From Serripes groenlandicus (lineage: Eukaryota; Mollusca; Bivalvia; Cardiida; Cardiidae): a stretch of DNA of 64,000 nt. The stretch spans positions 25,830,261 through 25,894,260 of the forward strand of contig JASEVX010000001.1 in NCBI GenBank assembly GCA_031761405.1, given 5' to 3'. Below are positions 46,501 through 58,500 of the stretch, piece by piece; position 1 is the stretch's first letter, and the number at the start of each line of letters is the position of its first letter. The notes beneath the pieces are model-generated. The model was not told the DNA's origin and did not search any database. It saw only the letters and a program-made list of their open reading frames with translations. The position numbers were made by a program, and so were the translations under genes.

Positions 46501-49500
46501 GAGGATCATTAAAGTAAGATTCGTATTATATTTTCTTAAAATCAGACAAGCACTTTCATAAAAATGGAATTTTCAAATTTTGTCATTTTGCCCCTTTTCT
46601 GATGCCGCCTGACTGCCATGTTTTTCGACCAATCAGTATGGCTTGAACAATTTTTATAGAGGGTCACCAAAGGAACATTTCTACCAAATTATATTTGAAT
46701 CTGACAAGCAGATTCGGAGGAGAAGATTTTTAAAGTTTGGACATTTTGCCCCCTTTCTGATGCCGCAGCAACAAAAGTTCTCAATGGAATTTAAATCTTT
46801 GAACAACTTTGAAAGAGGCCAACCAGAGGAACAGTCCTGTGATGTTTCACGGAAATTGTCCTTGGAGTTTGGGAGGAGATGATGTTTAAAGCTAAAAGTT
46901 AACGCCGGACGGACAGACGACGGACAAAAAGTGATCAGAATAGCTCACCTTGAGCCTTCGGCTCTAGGTGATCTAAAAATCCAATCCGCTTGAGATTTGG
47001 CTCCAAACAAACGGACAACACCAAACCGCCTTCTGAGGAGAGAAAATCATTTATTGGGAGCACTATCTTCTTTTTTCAGAATTATTGGCCGCGGTAGAAA
47101 TATCAAAGGTCTGCTGTTTCACATACTAGAGAATAATATAGGTTATGGCATCTGTATGAGAACCAGTGGTGTTGGACCTTTGGGAGAACTCTGCAGAAGG
47201 AACGAGTCCAAACACAACAGTTTCCAATATTCATGCAATTAATGCAATAACCTTTTCATTGAACATTCTGTTTAAATTGAAAAATAAAAATGTACGGCAA
47301 AGCCATTTTGCATTGACTTGAAATAAAATCATGAGCAAAATGATACAACAAAATGTCTAACGATTTTTTTAACAGTGGATTATATATCAAAAAATTATGT
47401 TTTTTTCTTATTTTAGATTTTTTGCGTGGATATTCTTGTTCTTAATTATAATAAAGATGCCCCTTTTGACCTCACAGTATGTCCATTAAGGGAACACACA
47501 TCTTCAATTTTCCATTGAAAGAATTCACATCCGAGAATATTTATAATTATAACAAGATCTACCTCTAAAACAGTCATTTGTTGATTCATCCTAGCAATCA
47601 TTAAATCCTTTTTGTTTGTGTTGGTAATGAGTAAGTCAGATAAATATATATAAAACATATGATCACCAGAAATCATAACAACTTATGTATATCATATTAT
47701 GTTGATTATGTGTAGCAAATAATGTAAATATTGAAGGCTGGTATTTAAATTCATCAAAGGTTGGGAGCATACTGTAACTTTACTGTATGGAAATACTTCT
47801 GTCTTTTAACCCTTTCCCTCATACGACAATTATGCAGCAGACGACTTTGAACATATTTTGTCAAAACATAGAAAATCTCTATAATTCAATGGATAACCTA
47901 TGACAACAAGAGGGCCATGATGGCCCTGGAATCACTCACTTGATTTTTTTTTTCACTTTAGCTATATAAGCCCCGCCATCTGGAGGGCATAGTTTCCAAC
48001 CAATCATCTTGGCTTGAAGGAATCTGATAGAGGGTCACCCTAGGAACATTTCTACAAAATTATTTGAAAATCGGCCTGACACTTTTGGAGAAGATTTTTT
48101 AAGTTTTCACTATAGCCATAAAAGGCAAAATAGCCCCGCCCCCTGGCGGCCATGTTTTTCGACTAATCAACATTTCTTGAAGGAATCTAATAAAGGGTCA
48201 CCCTAGGAACGTTTCTACAAAATTATTTGAAAATCGGCCTAACACTTTTGGAGGAGAAGATTTTTTTAATTCTCTCTTTAGCCGTATAAGGCAAAATAGC
48301 CCCGCCCTCCAGCGGCCATGTTTTTTTACCAATCAACATGGCTTAAAGGAATCTGTTAGAGGGTCACCCAAGGAACATTTCTACAAAATTATTTGAAAAT
48401 CTGCTCAACACTTTCAGAGAAGAAGATTTTTTAAGTTTTCACTATGGTCATATAAGGCAAAATAGCCCCGCCCTCTGGTGACCATGTTTTTCGACCAATC
48501 AACATTTCTTGAAGGAATCTAATAAAGGGTCACCCAAGGAACATTTCTACAAAATTATATGAAAATCGGCCTGACACTTTCAGAGAAGAAGATTTTTTAA
48601 GTTTTCACTATTTTTTCTTTTGGTTGCCATGGAAACCAGAATTATGGATGGATCAAAAAAAATTGAAGGAATTTAAGAGAGGACATTGAGAGGATGCTTC
48701 CTATGAAGTTTCAACCAAATTGGCCAAGTGGTTAGTGAGAAGAAGTTGTTTAAAGGAAAAAGTTAACGCATGCACGCACAAACGCACGCACGGACGCACA
48801 ACAGACAATTCGCCATGACATAAGCTCGACTGGCTTTCAGCCAGTGGAGCTAAAAAAGAAATTTCTCAAAACAAGCAATTTCTCCTCTTGCCAAATGTTT
48901 TCCACTTTTAGTCATAAGTTATCCTTTCAATAAGAGAGATTTTCTATTTGTTAACAAAATATGTTCGAAGTTGTCTGCTGCATAATTGTCATATGAGGGA
49001 AAGCGTTAAAACTATCATACCACAGGTAATTTACCTTCTATCCTTTTCCCACGTACAGATGCTTTCTGAACTTTTAAAAACATTGGGCCTATAATGAGCA
49101 ATTTATTCCTTTGCCACAATGTTTTCAATTTTATTCAATAATAGTTCTTTCATTTATAGAAAGTTGCCATATTTTTTACCAAATATTTTCAAAGTCATCT
49201 GCCGCATATTTTTAAATACCTCACAAGTATGTCTCGCCTTCCCCCTCATTGAATATCAATGCAAGTGTAAAAGACAAAGAAACAAGAGGACTTCTACCTT
49301 AGATGGCCTTAAATCGATCACTGGCATGATAATAAAGTAGCAAATGCGTAACTGCTCATGTTGGTGGAAAATTTGATCAAGAGTTTGAATGAATCTGCAA
49401 AGAGTGGACACTGTAAATGAAAGCGACAGCAGATCAGAAAAGACATTTTTGTAATATGGCATTGTATTGAAAATAAGCTGTGGAAGTCCAAAAGTAACGA

Positions 49501-52500
49501 GCAAGAAGATGGTTGAAACAAATACATATCATGTCTGCCCAATGGCGGTTTGTCAGTAATTATAATACTGATCAGAATGCCAGAAACACAGAGCACATCG
49601 TCTCAATATGGTGAACACTTTTTAAGCGACACAAGAGATATGGAACGAATTAAAGCCATATGACCGTAAACCTCTAAGTGTGACATTGACCTTTAACTGG
49701 CCTAGCTGGCAGAAACATGCGCTCTGTACATCGTCTCAATATGGTTAATATTTGTGAGGAATAATCCAAATTGTTGCACGATCCTATGGAAAGGACATGA
49801 ATTATAGTTTGACGTTCAACTAAGTTTGAAGAAACATGCATCGTCTCAATATGAATTTATGACGGACGTTTGTTGACTCAGATGTTGTTTAACCCCTTCC
49901 CACATGTATGTTAACTCTTTCCCACATAAAACAAATCTGCAGCAGACAACTTTGAAAACATACCTGAATTTTCTGGAAACTCCCTTTAAATGAAAGAACA
50001 ATCATTAAATAGCATTGAAAACATGGTGAAACAAGAGTTGTCGGAGGACAATATAGCTCGCCTATCAGGGCCATCGTCTATCAGGGCCTACTTCAGAACA
50101 GTTATAGCATTAGGTAAAGTCACACAGTATCACCTATTGCAAGATAATACAAGTTTTCAATACTTCCATGCAAATGTTAACCAAGTCCATACAGGCCTTT
50201 TAAATCTGTAAATTGGTTTATATACGATGTATGCCAATAGTGAACATAATACCGAAGACTTACAGTATCAGTATCAGATAAAACCACACACTATTATTTA
50301 TTGCAAGATATCACAAATTTTCAATACTTGCATGCAAATCTTAACCTGGCAACGCTGATACCAACGCCATACAAGGTCCCCTAATGATCCTGAATAAGTG
50401 TGTGAAGTTTCAAAGCAACAGCATTAACAGTGTCTGAGAAAAGGCCTTGCACGCAAAGGTTTGACCAGAATTCTAAGTCGAAAAAGGGACACAATTCAGT
50501 CAAAATCCATTCCAGAGTTATGGGACTTGACATACAAGGTCCCCTAATGACCCTGAATAAGTGTGTGAAGTTTGAAAGCAACAGCATACACAGTGTCTGA
50601 GAAAAGGCCTTGCACGCAAAGGTTTGACCAAATTTCTAAGTCCAAAAAGGGGCACAATTCAGTCAAAATCCATTCCAGAGTTATGGGACTTAACATACAA
50701 GGTCCCCTAATGATCCTGAATAAGTGTGTGAAGTTTCAAAGCAACAGCATACACAGTGTCTGAGAAAAGGCCTTGCACGCAAAGGTTTGACCAAGCTGGC
50801 AACGCGGACGCCAACGCGGACGCCGGGGTGATAACATAAGCTCCCCTATTTCTTCGAATAGGCGAGCTAAAAAGGAGAAATTTCTTCATTTGTCACCATG
50901 ATTTCAAGAGATGTCTGCTGCAGGTGTCAGAAAGCACCTATGCAAGGGAAAGGGTTTATTTATTTAGAGATGGTCCGAGATTTGTATGAACAGGAGCTGG
51001 GCTTTGGAAGGGTGAGAGAACAATGTGTTGGGGCTGCTGCCCAGATCAGAATCTTTGGGGATGGAATGTCATTAAGAATCAATAGTGGAGAGAGATCCAG
51101 ATATGGTAGTATGAATGGTTCGTACTATTTTGCTATGATTGTGATTCAAATAGCATGAGTACATTGATCGGTGTTTTACGCCGCATTTAACAATTTTTCA
51201 GTTATATCACAGGGTTTCCTGAGTAAGTTACTAGTACTACTGGTCCAAATATCCTGACACCAACCAGTCAGTCGTAATGCAAAACCCTGCAACCCTTAGC
51301 GCCAAGGAGGGCAATCATAGTATGAATGGTGTCACATAGAATTAGATTTATAGTCATCTTGTGCTTAAATGTTTTGTTAACCCTTTCCCTCATAAGACAA
51401 TTCTGCAGCAGACAACTTTGCACATATTTTGTAAAAAAATAGAAAATCTCTTTAATTGAATGGATAACCTATGACTAAAAGTGGAAAACATTGTGTCAAA
51501 AGGAGAAATTGCTCGTTTTGAGCAATTTCTTCTTTTGTCACTATGTTTTCAAAAAGCCGTCTGCTGCAGAGACGTCAGAAAGCGTCTATATGAGGGAAAG
51601 GATTAAAAGTAGGCACAACTAGATTGACAATATCGTCCCATTGGTGCAAAAAGGTACCAAGTGACATTTTAGTCAAATTAGGCTTTTCACTAATTCTGAT
51701 TACAGGTTGATGTCCTCTACATTGATATTGATTTTATCATGAAAATTGAGGTTTATATTGTCTAATGTATTTTGGTGCAAACACTGAAATTCATTTCTAT
51801 ATTTGTGCAAAAAGGTACCAAGTGACAAATGGCTCCTTTTTGCATAAACTATAATCAGCATATGAAGTAATCTATTCATGCAACAAGGGTCCTTTGTCAA
51901 ATGGTACCTTCTTGCATGAACTTTTTTATCTTAAATGAAGTCTTTGTGACATCTGTGAATTTGTTTACATGGTACCCTTATGTATATATATACATGCATA
52001 GCTTATACTGTATCCAATACACATTTCTTGTTTACTTCTAATTATAATTGCTTCTGATAAGAATATTATCATGTTTCATTAAAATCTGTGTATTAGCCAA
52101 AGGGAAGGAAGAATAAAGTTCAGCTGAAAAATGAAAATGAAAATGCGAGTGTTGCATTAAAGCTATTTAATGTGGAATCATACCTTTGAAATTATGTAGT
52201 TTTTATCGTCAAAACATATGTTATTGCGACAATGATAGTGTGGTTAATGAAACTGCCATCACTTTCTCGTTGGTATTCGGATAAAATAGACGGCAGACAA
52301 TAGGGAATATAATATCCTGCGTGCTGATATCAATTCCATACATTACATCTGCCATGCCAAATTAAACTAGAACTATCACTGAATGTGATTAATACCCCCG
52401 AACGCCGCCCTCATAGGAAAGGTTGTGAAATATTTAGAAACCCCACCTTAAAAGGACAATGTTATGGATCGGGTTATTCTTGTTTTGTTCATTTTTGGAT

Positions 52501-55500
52501 AACAAAGGGCAATAACTCTGTAATTATGTAAATTAGAGTTATGGTTCTTGTACACTGCACTTCCTCTGATTATGCTCTACCGTTGTATGTAGTTTTATTA
52601 GATCCCATCTGTTAGTTATTAAATAATTTTCCGGACAAGAAAAAGTAACAAAGGGCAATAACTCTGTAATTATGTAAATAAGAGTTATGGTTCTCGACAC
52701 TGCACTTCCTCTCATTATGCTCTACCATTGTATGCAGTTTTATTAGATTCCACCGGTTAATTATTAAGTAATTCTCCGGACAAGAAAAAGTAACAAAGGG
52801 CAATAACTCTGTATTTAGATCAAATAGAGTTATGGTTCCTGTACACCGCACTTTCTCTCAATGTGTTGTATCATCCTATGAAGTTTTATTAAATTCCAAC
52901 AATTAGTTTTAAAGTTATGCTCCGGACAAGACTCTACGAACAAGAAAAAGTAACAAAGGGCAATAACTCTGTAATTATGTAAATTAGAGTTATGGTTCTT
53001 GTACACTGCACTTCCTCTGATTATGCTCTACCATTGTATGTAGTTTTATTAGATTCTATCTGTTAGTTATTAAGTAATTATCCGGACAAGAAAAAGTAAC
53101 AAAGGGCAATAACTCTGTATTTAGATAAAATAGAGTTATGGTTCCTGTACACCGCACTTTCTCTCAATGTGTTGTATCATCCTATGATGTTTTATTAAAT
53201 TCCAACAATTAGTTTTAGAGTTATGCTCGGGACAAGACTCTATGAACAAGAAAAAGTAACAAAGGGCAATAACTCTGTAATTATGTAAATTAGAGTTATG
53301 GTTCTTGTACACTGCACTTCCTCTGATTATGCTCTACCATTGTATGTAGTTTTATTAGATTCCATCTGTGAGTTATTAAGTAATTCTCCGGACAAGAAAA
53401 AGTAACAAAGGGCAATAACTCTGTATTTAGGTAAAATAGAGTTATGGTTCCTGTACACTGCACTTTCTCTCAATGTGTTGTATCATCCTATGAATTTTTT
53501 GTTAAATTTCAACAATTAGTTTTAAAGTTATGCTCCGGACAAGGAAAATCGCAACGGACCAACCGACCGACCGACCAACCACAGGGTGACTCCAATATAC
53601 CCCCTCTAAACTTCGTTTATCGGGGGTATAAAAACAAAATGCGAATTAAATGGAAAGTTTCGCCAAAACATTTTAATAGTTATAAGATTATATATGATTT
53701 ATTAAAAATTCGCCCTAGAGATTTTTATTTAAAAGCTAAATAATTTAGGACACATGTTTGTCTACCACTTGCCGAAATTTCAAGGATATATTGAGCCGAT
53801 TTTCAATAAATCACAATGCAGTTAAATGATTGTCGCGCTTCAGAACTTACACTGCATAATTATAGCTAGATACGCATCTAGGTTGATAAAATGAACACAC
53901 CACATGTTTTCATTATGATTATAATCATCAATTTTAAATTTTTAAGTAACCCCTTTCTTCTACCCCCTAGTAAATAATGGTAGTTTGAATTTTTTTGCTT
54001 CTCTTTGAAGATTCAAAGTAGCTACGATATTGCAATTTGTACTAACATATTCTTCTGAAATATGGGGCTACCAATCATGTGATATCGTTGAAAGACCACA
54101 TATCCGATTTTGTAAACGAATAGCTTGTTTAAACAGTAATGTAGCCAATTTCTTCGCTCTTAGCGAGTGTGGTAGGACACCCATAGCTGTGACGTACATG
54201 GTCCGCTGTGTTAAATACTGGTTAAAAATCCTAACAATGGAAGAAAATAGGTACCCAAAACAATGCTACAAACTTCTAAGACGACTCGATGATGTAGGTC
54301 GGACCACTTGGGCTACCAACATAAAACGTCTATTGTTCCAGTATGGTTTCGGTTATGTATGGTTAAGTGAAGACGTTGGTGATTTCAACATATTTTTATC
54401 ACAGTTCAAACAAAGACTCATTGATTGTAGCTACCAAACACTAAATGGTAACATTGAATCATCTCCAAAAGCGTTATCATATAAACTGTATAAAAGTGCC
54501 TTAAATCCTGAAAAATACATATCTGTATCGTTATCATATCAGTATAAGAACCTATTATCAAATTTCAGATGTTCAGGGCATAACTTAATGATTGAAAAGG
54601 GTCGGCATCTACAAATTGACAGAGACCTACGGCATTGCCAATATTGTCTGGGAAATAATAACTATGCTATTGAAGACGAAAAACACTTTCTGCTTTGGTG
54701 TCCGCTATATGAAGAATTGAGGAATGCTCTTTTCTTACAAGAATGGTTGAATTACAATACATGTGATAATCTATTTGTGATTATTATGTCAGACACTCGT
54801 TACCAGGGCATCATTGCACTTGCAAAATATTTGAACCTGGCATTCGACAAAAGAAAGCAGTATTTGAGCATTTAAATGTTAAGATAGTCTCGTATGTACA
54901 TGTATATAGAAATGGATCTTGTATAAAACATTGATCCACCAAGTAAAGTGATTTTTTCAGAACACTCCACCATATTAAAACTACTTGTATAATGTTAACT
55001 TAAATCATTTTCACAATTACTTTTATGTTCCTTGGTAAAAATAATAGTGTATCTTGGGCCGGAGGCCTTGTATTACTGAATAAAACTATTTGTATTGTAT
55101 TGTATTGTATTGCAATTTGTATAGTAAATACATTAACAAGAGGGCCATGATAGCCCTAGTACGCTCACCTTAATTATACAATGTTCTACAATGCAAATCA
55201 CATCAAGACAATTATTCTGAATGCAACCTCCAGTGTTAACAAGATTTTCCTTCATTTGGCCCTATATTTTTTTACCTGATATGACCCATATTCCAACATG
55301 GACTAGATATCATCAAGACAACATTCTGACAAAGTTTCAACTTGCTCAAAGTAAAAGTGTGGCCTACAGAGTTTGAACAATATTTTTCTTTATTGACCTT
55401 GTTTCTGATCCTACATGACCCATATTCGAACTTGGCTTAGATATCTTTAAGACAAACATTCTGACAAAAAAAAAAAGCTGTGTGACTTTATGTATTCCAA

Positions 55501-58500
55501 TGTTGAACAATATATTGCGTCTTGTGCTAACAAGGTAGATGAAGAACCATTTGAAGCAACATTTGAAAGAGAACAGTTCATTAATGAAATTGATCAATTG
55601 AGAACCTCTGGTCAGTGGAATGTGAATATGGGTGACTGTTTACCACCGGTTGTTGCAAACTACTATAAGTCTGTCATGTGAATATTTTCAAGTTCAACAT
55701 CTACACCTGTGCTTGACATTAAACCAGAGTAACACAGGCCAATCAGAAAATTACATATATCTTGCCTATATCGCCATTCAAGGAGAAGAACATTACGAAG
55801 CAACAAAACATATACATGACGTTAATATGCAGAATTCATCAGAAGAGCAAAGGTTGGGAGATAATGTACAAACATTGATTTCTCGACAGCCAGGAATCTT
55901 CAAACCAACTGAAAGAAGAAGAGAAAATGGAACAGTTTTCATCACCACATAAACGTACCGTATATCAAAGTCCTCAGAAAAAAGTGTCAATTCGAAAAAG
56001 GAAAAAGAGGAAGAGATATATTAGAAAGAAACAAAGAAGTTTAGGCAAAAAATATTTCACTTGCAAAATCATTACACAGAAAAAATTGAGACCACGTAAC
56101 TGCCCAAAATGTCGTTTCAAACAACATATTTTCAGAATAAGAACGACAAAAGATATTTTATTTTTACTATGAACTTGCAAATTATGAATGCCAAAGGTTC
56201 ATATGTGACATGATTGGAGTTGAAACTCCAGCCCGGAAAGTAAAGCAGAAGAAATCAGTGTCATATAAATACCACTTAGTATCTAAAGAGAAAAAAGAGC
56301 GCATTTGTCGTGATTTCCTCATGAAAACATTAGATATTAAATGAAAAACAATAAATTATACAATTGCAAAGAAACTTCATGGAGGTTTCGGTGGAAAAGA
56401 CATGAGAGGGAAAGCAGAATCAGCAAATAAAACGAGCAAATCTGCCACTGATTTTGTGCATCAACACATACATTCATTTCCAAAAATGGAATCTCATTAT
56501 TCCAGGAAGAAGACAAGAAAGAATACCTTGCTCATGATCTTAATATCAAAACAATGTGGAAACTTTACTGTACAGAATGCAAACAGAAGAATATAGCTCC
56601 TGTCAAGCAATCCAATACCGAAAAATAGTTTGCAATAATTACAACTTTTAAGCCGAAAAAAGACCAATGTTCGCTATGTGAATTCTATAAAAGGAACCAG
56701 ACAGCAGAGACAGTTGAGGCAGAATTGGAACAACGGCATCTAGAACATCAAAGGAAAATTGCTGGCGAGAGAAGAAAAGGAGAAAGACAAAAGTCGAGCA
56801 AAGACTATACTAATAGCATTTATGTTGCTACATTTGATTTGCAGGTCCTTACAACACCATGTTCACTAGTGAGTGAACTGTACTTCTCAGGGAAATTGTG
56901 TTGCTACAATCTAACCGTTTAATCGTTAAGCGACAAACAAGTTTTCTGTAACTTGTGGGATGAAACTCAGGGCAAAAGGGGATCGTCTGAGGTAGCAACC
57001 TGTCTGATGAAAACCACACTGTTGGTTTGTTCTGCTTGAAGTAAAATGAAAGAAATAATATTCTATATCTGACCCATGTGGAGGATAAATCAGAACCCAG
57101 TTAGTTACAGCATCATTTTCTATACATCATGTCCCAATTACCTCAACTGCAAACCCTGAATCACAAATTCTTACAATCTGGTCATTCTCAAATGGAGCGA
57201 GATTCAGTCCACTCTACTACTGAAACTGCCAAAAAGAAAATGTACCTTCACAGTGGAATACCCTGATAAGTTTAGCAAGACGGACAAATCCATACATTGC
57301 CGTTCTCTTGAAATATGACCATATTGTGGACTTAAAGATGTTTGTCAAGAAGCACTGTTCCAATCTGAAATTCTCAACAATGGGAGAGGGCATCAATTGG
57401 TTGAAAGTAAAATGGATACAAGTGAGGCAAAACTGTCCTAGAAGTGTCTTTCTAAACTATTCATTAAATAGTACTTCTTTCATGATGGTAAAGGTACAAA
57501 CTACGTACACCAGCACAGCAAAAGGGCTGGGTACATAATTGGCCAGAAAATGCAGCAAATCTAGACATATGTTATAACACCAAACTTGCAATTTCTTAAC
57601 AAACGAAAAATTATTTAATCAGACTTTGTGCAAAATATTTCATGCATATTTTACTGCTTTAGCTGTAAGCAAATCACAAAAAGACAGAGTACCTGTGGAC
57701 TCTCCCGATGAAGATACTAATGCAGAGTAAACATGTGCTGCTTTGGTTCCAAATTGTTCATTTAGCAGTTTGATTTGTGTTAAGAATATTTTATAGCTGT
57801 GTAATTTTAATCAGAACAATTGGTACAGTAGTTATATACATGTAAATCCTGTTGTACGTTATTTTTGACATCATGTATTCAATAAATAATCATGCAAAAT
57901 GACACTATTTGTCATTTGGTTCCTTATTGTCCGAAAAAAAAATCAAACTTAAGTTTATGCAAAAGGTACCAAGTGGAAAAATCAGCAAAAATAACCAAAA
58001 TAACAAACCTATCAACAAGAAACCTAAGGAAAACATTAAACATAATAGTTGTAAATAATAGTTGTAAGTTTTATCACTCTTAGTGAAATTTCTGATTTGT
58101 TGTAAAAGTTCAAATCTTTAAACGTGATTTTCTCAAAACTATGAATATGTCACTTGGTACCTTTTTACACCAATAGGACGATATAATATGTGTGTGTGTA
58201 TGTATGCAAATTATTTTAAACACAATCTCATTTAATCAAAATGGCATTTGCATATAAATTAGGTGACAGTTTCATTTCTAGACTTGAAGGTTAAGTCCAC
58301 AGTGAAAGACACCCTGCCAGACAATACTCCTAACTGTTTGCATTTTTAAACAGTTTCTCAATGATAAGCCTACCTGCTTTCCCCCATAATCAATAGCATA
58401 AAGTACACATGCACTAAAACAAGTTATGAGTTACATTTTTCTAGACAAAAACAAGATTTGTAGGAATTTATCAAATGCATAATGCTGGTTCAAAGGCAGT

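Larger units (their letters stand above)
51630..58184. mobile_element. 6.55-kb DNA transposon with 38-bp terminal inverted repeats (decayed)
   Basis: Left end 51630-51667 and right end 58147-58184 are inverted copies matching at 36 of 38 positions (core ATTGGTG-AAAAAGGTACCAAGTGACAT). Further copies of the GGTACCAAGTG motif lie just inside both ends (near 51815, 51895, 57908 and 57961), like transposase-binding subterminal repeats. If the ends are CGTCC..GGACG, both flanks are ATAT, a possible 4-bp target duplication. Inside are transposase-like remains (55.9-57.6 kb), a LINE insertion, a pearl element and unique AT-rich DNA. That the remains belong to these ends is inferred from position. Confidence 0.65.

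Noticed and set aside
50898..51158. 86-codon frame with Gly/Arg-rich end
   Set aside because: The first third is MITE sequence; the rest has no splice sites or recognisable family.
54030..54041. Start of a full-length protein at 54,030
   Set aside because: These bases are the duplicated target site of the LINE, and the codon is TTG.
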